NCBI GenBank assembly: GCA_010093485.1
Contig: MU001507.1
Coordinates: forward strand, 259,620-323,619
Length of the DNA: 64,000 nucleotides
From: Karstenula rhodostoma CBS 690.94
Taxonomy: Eukaryota; Ascomycota; Dothideomycetes; Pleosporales; Didymosphaeriaceae
Reading direction: 5' to 3'
Part shown: positions 34,137-43,324 of the stretch, in pieces
Layout: each line of letters opens with the position of its first letter
How positions within the stretch are numbered: the stretch's first letter is position 1
The notes under the pieces: generated by a model
What the model saw: only the letters and a program-made list of their open reading frames with translations
What the model was told of the DNA's origin: nothing
Databases searched by the model: none
Translations under genes and position numbers: made by a program

Positions 34137-35825
34137 ATGGTGAACCGACGGTCCAACAGTGATGCCTCGAACATAGCTCCATTGCAGTCTGTCGCGCCTG
34201 TTGTCAAGCGCAAACGCCGGGCATCATGTCTGGGCGAACAAGAAAGGAAGGAAAGGAAGAGAGCGATTGACCGCGAGGCACAGAGGTCGCTGAGGGAGAA
34301 GACAAAAACGCACATTGCCGAGTTGGAACGAACGATTGAGATATTAAGGAACCAAGACAGGAATGGCGCGAAAGCGAGTCTCCTCACTGAGATCGAAGGG
34401 CTAAGAGCAGAGAACGAGAAGCTCAAAGATGTAATTGACGGTGTGAGGAGCGTCATTGGAGGGGGAATGCTTGGGAGGATGGCACCTGCCGCTTCCACTT
34501 CGGCAGGTGGGTCGGGTGCAAGGCTTGAGGATAATACGCCCATGGATGAGAGTGCCGGTATGCACACTGACACGATGTTTTGGCGGGAATAGAATGACTG
34601 ACGTCGATGGTAGGCCCGACCTCACCCGGACTCCGTAGAGACTCCGTCTCATACTCACAAGCGGCCACCGATGCCAAACCACCCTTGCTACCGTCGCCTG
34701 GGCCTACACCGCCCGACGCGCAGTATCCTTCGACCCCATTTGACTTCGCCTCTCCTATACCAGCAGCATCACGCGCCGTAGATCTCGATGGCATGACCAC
34801 GATGCCGATCGCTATCTCAACCTCATCGAGCAACGATAGCGCACTGGATCTGAGTCTAGCACTGGACGATGTCACAAACGAACCAACACAGGAGGATGTT
34901 TTCATCCCAGCCCCCGACTCGCCCGCAACCGCCATTTTCGCACCCTTCGTTCATGAAACGGAACTAATCCGGAGTGCCTGGAACGGCCCGTCCCCGATAG
35001 TCATCCACCTCGACGACCAAAACGACGACCGGCCCTTATCATCAAGTGCATCCATATCCGCCATCTGCCCCATATGGTGCAATCAAACGAACTCTTCGGC
35101 AAAATCTATACGAACCGTCTACCCTCATCAACAGGTGTGTCTAACCTTGCACTAGGCGATGAATTCGATTGGGGCATGGAAGCTGGACTGCTGTTCAAGG
35201 GAACCAAAGACGGCTGGGACACTTTCGACAACTGGAAAGAGAGCCCTGTGTTGCAGATCCCGAAAGCCGCGGACCAGTTCTTATTGTGAAAAGCGGTAAG
35301 ATGGAGCGATTGGCGGCCGGTTATAAGAGTTTCAAGCTCTTGAAGGTGGGTACCACGCCACCGAGTATACCTGATGGTTTGTTGACCGAGCACACACATT
35401 ATTACATCAATCCCACGAAGGGAGAACTTGACAAAGTCCCCACGTGGCTGCGCCCGACGTATGCCCTCCCTCCCCTTTCCTCACATTCCAACTAACCGCC
35501 CCGCAGGCTCTTGCAATCCTCAACCTCCCACCCCATAGCCATCGACATGTTCGCTTGGCCCTCCCTCCGCAACCGCCTCGTCCACCACCAACACACCCTC
35601 TTCCGCAACAGCAAGCTCTCCCACAACTACGCCAATTTCCTGCGCTTCGACTGGCCCTTTAGCTTCGAAGATAGCTTCTACTACGACGACGCGATGGGAG
35701 GCTGGTGCCCGAGTCCGCTGTTCGAGAGATACCACAGCGATGTGAGAAGTTGGACTGTTGAGGAGGGGTTTTGGGATGGGCTGGAGGAACACAGGGGGGA
35801 TATTGAGGGCTGCAGCGCAGGATGA
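34137..35825 (+). pseudogene. bZIP transcription factor with DUF3425 domain, two frameshifts
   Basis: Apparent exons 34137-34557, 34614-35458 and 35507-35825; both introns have good signals. The basic region and zipper lie near residues 40-100 (KRKRRASCLGEQERKERKRA, REKTKTHIAELERTIEIL). The rest matches fungal bZIP-DUF3425 regulators: DRPLSSSASISAICPIWCNQ, LFGKIYTNRLPSSTG, DEFDWGMEAGLLFKG, KMERLAAGYKSFKLLK, DKVPTWLRPT, HPIAIDMFAWPSLRNRL, LRFDWPFSFEDSFY. These blocks lie in three successive frames within exon 2: the frame moves by one base near 35085-35095 and again near 35285-35292, each consistent with loss of one base, and no GT-AG intron fits. The gene is therefore probably a young pseudogene, or the sequence has two local errors. 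The bZIP half alone could still be translated to the first break. Confidence 0.68.
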
Positions 35826-35898
35826 TGTTTTGAGGTACAGTGCTGGGTAATGTGGTGTGGAATGTGGCATCGTGTAACCAAGACGATTATGTTACTGT

Positions 35899-35975
35899 TA
35901 GGCGGCAGTCGCGGTCTATGTTTGTCTATCCTTTTACAGGACACTACTTCGTAGTTGGTGTCCTACAATCAGGAA
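35899..35975. repeat. dispersed hairpin repeat, copy 2
   Basis: Similar to 10419-10487. Here the central inverted repeat is CTAC-TTC-GTAG, with flanking GGACAC and GTGTCC that can extend the stem, whereas copy 1 has CCAC-TTC-GTGG. Paired changes on both arms preserve the hairpin. Confidence 0.6.
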
Positions 35976-36744
35976 ACCACAACCATGACGGATGCAGATA
36001 TCGGGACGTCGCCAACCGATGGTTATAAAATAACAGCATTTCTCTTACCTTCCAAACAACACCGATTCACCCAATCTCACCCTTCAAGCGTCCCGTCGCT
36101 AGACGTACAGGCCTTGGTCGTTCGGCACGTTTTTCAACGCAGATTCGGTTCAGCAACGTCGTTCTCTATCTTCCTGCCTCGGGCACATCGCAAGAGCCCA
36201 CTGGGCCCTTATCCCTCCGCGACACACTGTACGCCAACCCGCATTCCCCTTCCATTTCCCCACCCACCACTAAACGCAGCAACCCTCACCCATATACACG
36301 TACCTATACACACACACATCCCAAGTTTAAACCCCGAATGCCCAATCGTGCAAAAGCTAGTCCTATCGATCCCGCCTCTGCCCAAACACCACGACGGACA
36401 CATACATCTCCCTCCGCGTAGCGACCAACGCATGCTGCGTGCGGCTGGCCTAACGGAAGGACGAACACGTATCGGCGAGAAAACCACGTATTCGAGAAGA
36501 CGACGACGGTGCGGCAGCAGACTAGACGGGAACGACCAGACTTGCGGTGTGCAACTCCAGCTTAGCGCACGATGGCGAGGTTAGGCAGATGCATGTGATG
36601 TGCCTGAGCAAGTACAGAAATCCCGCGATGGATGGAGGACAGCCCTTGCTGCGCCTCGGCTACCCGGCCGTGCAAGTTTAGATACATACAGTTCCATTCC
36701 ATTGCCAGGCTGTGCAGTGTGCGATCGTGGCCATCACAAGCGCT

Positions 36745-36938
36745 ACTGTGGTTGCAGCCGTAAGTAGTGGCAGTGGGTCCTCCAGAGCAGGGATAGGTAA
36801 AGATAGCAAATATATATTGATCTAATACTTTAAAAGGAAGAGCTTAATCCTTTTAAAGTGTTATAAAACTCTTTCATGGAGGCTTTGCTATCGGGCTAAG
36901 AAGTCCCCACTGCCACTACTTAGGGCTGCAACCACAGT
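36745..36938. mobile_element. inverted-repeat element (MITE-like), family 1 copy A
   Basis: 194 bp bounded by inverted repeats of about 33 bp that differ at a single base (5' copy starts ACTGTGGTTGCAGCCG; the 3' copy is its reverse complement). The interior is AT-rich and contains its own partial palindrome around CTTTAAAAGG / CCTTTTAAAG. There is no coding capacity, so it would be mobilised in trans. No clear target-site duplication is seen. It shares end sequence and the internal CGGGCTAAGAAGTC block with 62131-62362. Confidence 0.88.
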
Positions 36939-37541
36939 GTGCATGTCTCGCACGCGCCGCGCGCACATCCCATGCCCACGCCACATTGCCATCCTTCGTT
37001 AACCATCCAAGCTTCCCAGACGAGCTAGACATGCCCCAGCAGCCGTACACCGACGTCTCTGCATCGTCATGTTAAAGACGCGGCGCTTCCCACCGATGTA
37101 GAATCACGTGTCGACCCAGCCAATCACAGTCCCCGAGCCGCCACGTGGTCACTAAGCCCCCGATCCTCTTCACCCACGCCCCCACTGCACCCATGCGATG
37201 CGGGAAAGATTTTTCTTGCGACCCTTGACCCAGTTGCGCCAGCCTTCCGAATGCAATTTCAGGGATGTCGACAGCCGAGCCACCGCCGCGGAAGCCGCGC
37301 GCGTGTATGCATGGGAACCTGCACAGGGTCCCGCTCCGACTTTCCGACTCGTTGGTGGTGGGTCTGGTACCTGAGATGACGATATTGACAAAGGGATCTT
37401 GCATGATGCTCATAATACTGTAAATCATGAACCAAGCTGGTTGAGCGCGCGCTGTACAGGGTGCCGATGGCACTGGAGGCTAGAATCAACAAACACTGCG
37501 GGGAGTAATCTAAACCAAAATCATTGTGTGCGTCAGACCTT

Positions 37542-39668
37542 TCAGGTAGCATCTTTTTCGGTCGACTGCAGCGCTGTATCTGCGCACGATACTGCTCCGG
37601 TTGAGCTCGCTCGTCTGAGCGCGGCCAACTCTCTGCGCAAAGCTTCCACTTCTTGTTCTTTCTGATCCAGCTGTCTGTCTTTTTCTGAACACTGTTTTTG
37701 GAGAGCTTTGATGTAATCGATAGCGGACTCGACCTTTGCCGCTTTCGAGTTGTTGGACTGCGCAGCAGTCATGCTCTCTGGACTTTTGCTTTCCTTGCCA
37801 CCGAGGTGCGGAGATGGTAGGAGGGCTTGCATCTCATGCAGTGCCGTGTTGATGCGATTTCGGCGGCCTTGTTCGGCGATCTTGTGTGAGGTACGTTTTG
37901 ATGTCAGATTCGTGGAGAGTGATGTTGGGTAGGAGACTCCAGGGACCACGGTGCCATCAAGTATATTCTGGTAGTTCGACTTGGAGGCAAGAAGAAGTGC
38001 GTGAGTGTCATCGGAGACGGCTAAACAGTGTCAGTATAGCATCAATGGCAGTCAAAACGTTGAATAAACACTTACAGCCATCGGGAAGCAGCGGTTTGAT
38101 GCTAGGGGAGATCTTGGGTCGCAGCGCAGGGCTGACCAGAGTCGTAGTGACGCTATTTCGCTTCTTAGACGAACGAGCGCACTTGGGATCTATCTTTTTG
38201 TTGGTCCCTGGGAAGAATGCCGGACTCGTAGGCGAGGAAATTGCACTGAGCATGGGACTGGGGCTGGGCTTGCCTGACTGCGCAGATGCCCCAGAAGGTG
38301 TTGATAGCGGACCAAGCTTGGGTGTTTTCCGTGCAGATAGTCTTGGAGTATCTTGGTCATCGTCTCGGATTGCAGTGTCCAGGCGTGATAGCGGAGGCCT
38401 GTCTAACGAGGCTTCCGGTAACGTCAGATCGTCCAATGCCGGTGGCGCGTCTACATCACCAAAAGTGGGCGAGGGGTGGATGCGCATTAGGGAGGCTGGA
38501 GTGGCGGGTGCAAGGCCTGTTTCAGTAGTTTGCGCGTCCATTGCTGGAGAAGGATGTACTGAATTCGGCTTGGGTGGAGGTCCCATCTCTGATAAAGGAC
38601 CTGGAGAGATGGAGTCAGACTCGGAGCTCTCGCGGCTGCAACATAGGTCCGTTCCACTGGACGAGGGACGGATCGCGCGTTCTTCCTCCAACAGGTCCGT
38701 CACTTCTTTGGGAGGAATAAGAGAAGACACGGTAGCTTTGCGCCGTGCAGGTTTGACGATGGGCGACTGTCGTACACGCGCGGGCGCTGCCGAGAACCGC
38801 GTGGAAGCACTTTTCTTAGTTGTGCTCCTAAGTTTCCGGCCGTGGCTTGACTGGGCTATGGCGGGCTCCTCCAACATATCCATATCCACATCAATGGGCG
38901 ATGCGCCCGTAGAACTCCCAGAGGCAGTGCCATACTGACCGGAGTGGGTCTGTGCGTGGGGGTAGTTTTGCGCATTCAGGGCGGGCGAAGTCAGTGGGCT
39001 GAAGTATGCGCCCGGCACCGTCGTCATGTCGTGCACTTGGAAGCGGGGCTCATGAGGCGTCACAGCGGGGGAGACCAGCGGGGTGAAGGACTATGCGGTG
39101 GTCAGCTTCCGTCTTTCTTGTTGCTGCATCTTCCTACCTCGTCCTTGCGCATCTGGAATCGCTGGTCGAACATGGCGTGTTGCGCATCCATCTGCTGCAG
39201 GTAGCGCGCCGGGTCGCCGTGCAACTCCATGCTGTTTGGCGTCGGCGGCACTGGGGCGTGCGGCTGGTACATGTCGGGCGCCTGGGTGAAGGCAGGCACG
39301 CCGTGCTGCTGGAATGGCATGCTGAATTGAAAGAAGCCGCTCTGGGTGGGCATGCTGTGGGGGAGCCCGCCGATGTGAGCATCCATGTGCCTCTGCGGCT
39401 GCGGTGCGCCGGGCGTGTGAGCGCCATTGCGGTGCTGGTGGTGCTGGTGGGCGATCTGCGGGCTGAAGGGGTTGTGCAGGTGCTGGACGTCGAGCTCATC
39501 GGCGAGCTGCTCGAGCTGCTGGCCGCCGTGGCCGGCCGAGGAACCGTTAGCGAACTCGGAGAAGTCCAGGTCAAAGTCCAGGAGATTGCTGAAGTCATGC
39601 TCGGAGCCGGCCATGTCAAACTGCTCGGCGCCAGACCATGCTGGAGGCGCACCAGTGGTGCCGTTCAT
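37542..39668 (-). CDS. bHLH transcription factor, NUC-1/PHO4-like
   Basis: Three exons: 39668-39138, 39090-38076, 38020-37542 (introns of 47 and 55 nt), about 674 residues. The C-terminal bHLH begins with KRTSHKIAEQGRRNRINTAL; His, Glu and Arg of the basic region are at the positions that read CACGTG-type E-boxes, and the loop is long (PHLGGKESKSPESMTAAQSN), as in NUC-1/Pho4 relatives that control phosphate acquisition. A leucine-type helix follows (KVESAIDYIKALQKQ) with a charged coiled coil. The SKSNYQNIL segment just before the bHLH is formed across the second intron. The N-terminal two thirds are low-complexity and rich in Ser, Pro, Gln and Ala, with an acidic HDFSNLLDFDLDFSEF region that may activate transcription. 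ATG 39668 is the first in frame; an upstream leader intron is possible. Phosphate control is inferred from family only. Confidence 0.88.
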
Positions 39669-41985
39669 ACAGGGCGATTCTGGGCGCGTTGGTCTGGAGA
39701 CCCCGAGGGGATTTTGCAACAGCACTGAGGTGGTGGGGCGGCTGGTGTTAGCGGAATCCAGATGTTGACCCGTCGCGCAAACACGGTGTAGACCCGACGT
39801 GGATGCGGGACATCAATAGCGCATGTGCGTCCGAGGCAGCACGATAGGCCGCCTTCTCTAGTTGGGGAGAGAGCGGGAGGAGAGGAGGCCACGATGGCGA
39901 GCAGACGTCGCGACAGCCAGCACCGCCGACCCCTGCTCCACCACACCCACACCCGTACCCCACGGATTAGCAAACGATAAGCGTCCGAACACCAGCACCG
40001 CCGCTTGAAGGCTGGAATTAGACCTCACGCCGGCCGAGTGCGCTCGCTGGCCGATACGAGCCCTGCTATCCTGGGGTAGCACCACGGCATGGCAGCCTCA
40101 TTCGTCTTGCATCTGCCATGGTTGCCCTCGTAGTACCTACCCACCAGTTCGCGCATGCAGCGACCTCGCTTTCACAAGACGTAACTGCTCCGCTCAGACT
40201 CGAACTAGTGAGGCTCCACTGAAACGTCCATCTCAAGCACAGGGCCATACGCCTCAGGCAGACAGACACAGTGCATGTCGCTGGAATCAGTCATCGCCTA
40301 ACTCCGAGGGCGTAACGCGCAGTTCGCGACAATGCAGTACGAGAAACACGCGACTGACTCGCACATCCGTCCGTCAATGGAACGACTGAAACTGACACCC
40401 GTCTGCAGCCGTCACGGGCCATCCATGTCCCCGGCCACGCCAACGGCCAGGAAATCATGGCGGCTTTGCCTTGGTCTGTACTACTGCCGTCGTCGTCGTC
40501 ATGTGCTGCTCGCCATGTCTTGCCAGCACGAGAGACTTTGTAAACATGCTTCTGCACGAGGACTCGCCCTTCACGGCATCCCACTGCTGTCGCCGAGCCC
40601 TTGCATGAGCGTCGTCGGTTCGACCAACCAGCGTCATCACCGTGTAGGCAGCTCACCTGACCATAGTTTTTAGGTCAACGTATACTGCTAAGTACGCTAA
40701 TCCTTACTCAACTACACTAACTTCTTTTAAAAAGCAGTATTAGGTTACCTTAACTATTATTTTTAAGTAAAAATTAAGTAAACTTATTTAAAACTAGTTT
40801 AGAATAGATTAAATATTTAAAAAGACTATAAAACCTTTATCTTAACTCTAACCCTATTCTAACCTTAATCCTAACTTAACTTTAACTTTAATCTATCTTT
40901 TCTTCTATTAGAATTTCTATTTAAATAGTATTTTATATATTAGTTCTTTACTTATTTAGAACTTATTTAGAATTTATTTACTAATAAGGGTTTAGTGTAG
41001 TCAGTTGACAGGGGGTATAGTTAGCTGAGGTAAAAACTATGGTCGGGTGAGCTGCATCCTTGTCATCACCACCCCCGTAGTATCTTTGCAGCCCCGGCCT
41101 CTTGTGTTCCTGTGCGAGCGCCAAGGCACGCGAACCGGGGCCTTTCGGAGGCCTTTTGGCAGCCTCAGTGGACCGAGCAGCCGTTCGTGCGGTGCAGCGC
41201 AATACACCCTCTCTCGTCACCCTGTTTGCTACCATCCCCGCGCTTATTTGCAGGAACGCGTCTAAACTGTCTGCTCCGCGGGTTGCAAACTTTGCCATTG
41301 TAGTGTACACTAGGTACGAGCTTGAGGGGACGCGCTATTGGGCTAATCTCGCCTAGCTTGCAAATTGCCCTCTACACTAGGCGTATGGGACCTTCCTCTC
41401 CTGGTCATAACAAAAGCTGTATGGAAACATTACTGAACTGTGAATCCTTCGAGGTCGCTGCACATCACCAGTGAGCAGGCCTGAAATAAGACACCTTTGT
41501 AAATGTCCGATTGTGGGTTGCTTCAAACCTGCATCTACCAAGGATAATATATAGTCCTCTAGCATGTACTGTGTAATGGACAGCTCCACCTCTGCTCCGT
41601 GAATTATCCATCATCCTTGCATCAAACTTAGGTTGGTTCTCTCATGGTGGTGTGATCGTCACATCGCAAATCACGAATGCCGATGAATGTGAACACTGAG
41701 CATGATGAATTAGAACTCTTGCTTTTCCCTGAGACTGAAATACCTGGCAAGGCTGAATCGACTAAACACACCCAAGAACTGGTCCCCGCTGCACTGCAAG
41801 CGCAGGCAGTAACGCTTTCCCGTAATTTACACATTGCTGAAAGTACATGGTCGGTCAAGAAGGCCGCGTTTTGACCACCATGGGTATTATCCACCGCCGT
41901 CTCCAAAAAGGTATATGAAAAGTGTGCCGTGAAAGGCTCCGCATGAACGCCGTTGCTGGACATGACACCCGCCATCTCGAGTCGT
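39669..41985. other. intergenic interval with an AT-rich element
   Basis: Upstream side of the bHLH gene and 3' side of the G-gamma gene. It holds the element at 40648-41055. The rest shows no gene that I can support. Confidence 0.5.
40648..41055. mobile_element. AT-rich inverted-repeat element, family 2
   Basis: 408 bp whose ends are inverted repeats of at least 25 bp with one C/T difference (5' end starts GCAGCTCACCTGACCATAG; the 3' end reads back as GCAGCTCACCCGACCATAG). The interior (about 40680-41000) is extremely AT-rich compared with the flanks, with almost no CpG, the appearance left by repeat-induced point mutation. It includes a CTAACC/TTAACT-rich tract at about 40838-40893. No coding capacity and no evident target duplication. 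Confidence 0.85.
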
Positions 41986-42369
41986 TTACATTACTATGCA
42001 ACAGCCGTTGCTCTGCTGGGGCGCATAGGGATCGTCTCGCTTGTCGATCTGCCACTGTCAGCCGTACTCATACATGTCGACGCGATGGCCGTCACGCACC
42101 GTTCCCCATCGCGATGGTACCATCCAGTCCTTGGGCTCTTTGTCGGTGAACGCGATAAGGCTGCGCGCACAGTCAGTACGCGTACTCGGCCAGAGGGCGG
42201 CGTCTTACTCAATCGCAGCCTCGGACACGGGTATCCGGCGGCGCTCGAGGTCCTCGCGCAGACGCTGGTTCAGCTCGGTAAGGCGGCGCAGCTTCAGCTC
42301 GGCCATGCTCTGCTTCTTGCTCTTTCCGTCGCCGCCAGTGCGGATTTCGTAGGGTGCGGCGGCCATCAT
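41986..42369 (-). CDS. heterotrimeric G-protein gamma subunit
   Basis: Three small exons on the minus strand: 42369-42209, 42160-42100, 42048-41986 (introns of 48 and 51 nt), 94 residues, the usual size. The conserved G-gamma helix is MAELKLRRLTELNQRLREDL, followed by RRRIPVSEAAIDLIAF, KDWMVPSRWGT and DKRDDPYAPQQ. The C-terminus is CCIVM: a CaaX box (CIVM) for prenylation with an adjacent Cys for palmitoylation, which anchors the beta-gamma dimer to the plasma membrane. The product acts with G-beta in pheromone and nutrient signalling. Two tandem ATGs start the gene (42369 and 42366); either could be used. No single exon is long enough to be noticed as a gene, so it is easily missed. It is divergent from eIF3a with 955 bp between starts. 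Confidence 0.93.
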
Positions 42370-43324
42370 CGTGGGCAAGGTGCGGCTGCGGGGAGAGAGC
42401 GGCTAAGAATGGCAAAGGAGAGGCGTAGGGCCGTGGGTTGGGGCGTCTGTGGGTGGAGCGACGTGCGCTGGTGATGCGTGGAGTGCTCGCGAGATGGTGC
42501 GATGTTCCTGCGTTGCGGCAGAGGACGTGCCAGAGAGGGGGGGGCGGAGCGGCGGGTAAGGAGCGGCGGGGAGTGAGAGCGAGTTCGACTTGCGGGCCAG
42601 CGACCGTCAGGGCAACGTTCTCAGACGGCGGCTGCGGAGGGCAGAGCTGAGGCGAGGGCAACGCAGTGCTGGGGAGATCGTGGGCGCGGACTGGATAGGA
42701 TAGGGGAGGGAATGAGAGCTCGGATGTTGGCTTGGTGCCCAGTCTAGACCGCAAATGGTCCAGACGATCAAGGCGCGCGAGATTGGCTTCTCGCCGCCGC
42801 AACGCCGCGCACACTGTCGATAATGTGATGAAATGGCAGCCCTCCTTGGAGCGCGGGCGCAGCGTGGCCGAGCAGCAGCCAGTCAAGGGACAGTCACAAG
42901 CAGCACACCGTGGCTCGGCGATGACTCTACACCGCCAGCGTTTGTTGTTTGGATGCATGGCCTGCAGCAGCGCCGGGTCGTCCCCGTCCCAGGCCATCGG
43001 CAACAGCTCTGACGATGCGCCTCAAGTTGCCACCGGATGCGCAATGCAAACCCATTCGACTGGCTGCGTCTTCTCCAGCAATGCAATGCAGACAGTCATA
43101 TTCCGTGACTCCTGCCTCTGATAAACTGCCGTTGGGCGCTCTCTTCACGTGACCTCGCCCCGCTTGCACTAAACCGAAAGAGATCGCGCACACCAAAGCG
43201 AACGCTCATTTTCGAAGATTAGCCCACCGCAGCCGCGTGAACCTCTGCGCAACCCCTCGCTGAGCCCGCTTCGAAGCCTCAAAGCGATACCGCAGACGGA
43301 TCTGCGATCCCCAGTCTGCCCAGC
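42370..43324. promoter_or_regulatory. divergent promoter region between G-gamma and eIF3a genes
   Basis: Holds both promoters. It is GC-rich near the G-gamma side and contains long antisense frames of Arg/Pro/Ser composition that are not credible genes. Confidence 0.5.

Larger units (their letters stand above)
35826..37541. other. intergenic interval with two repeats
   Basis: Convergent space between the bZIP gene (+) and the bHLH gene (-). It carries the second copy of the dispersed hairpin repeat and a complete inverted-repeat element (both listed). A CCAAT sequence occurs near 37118. No gene is recognised. Confidence 0.5.

Noticed and set aside
37886..38938. Plus-strand frame of 350 codons
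   Set aside because: Antisense of the bHLH gene; Ser/Gly/Arg-rich with no domain.
42209..43003. Minus-strand frame of 264 codons
   Set aside because: Out of frame with the G-gamma first exon it overlaps and made of Arg/Pro/Ser-rich sequence; the G-gamma reading is certain.
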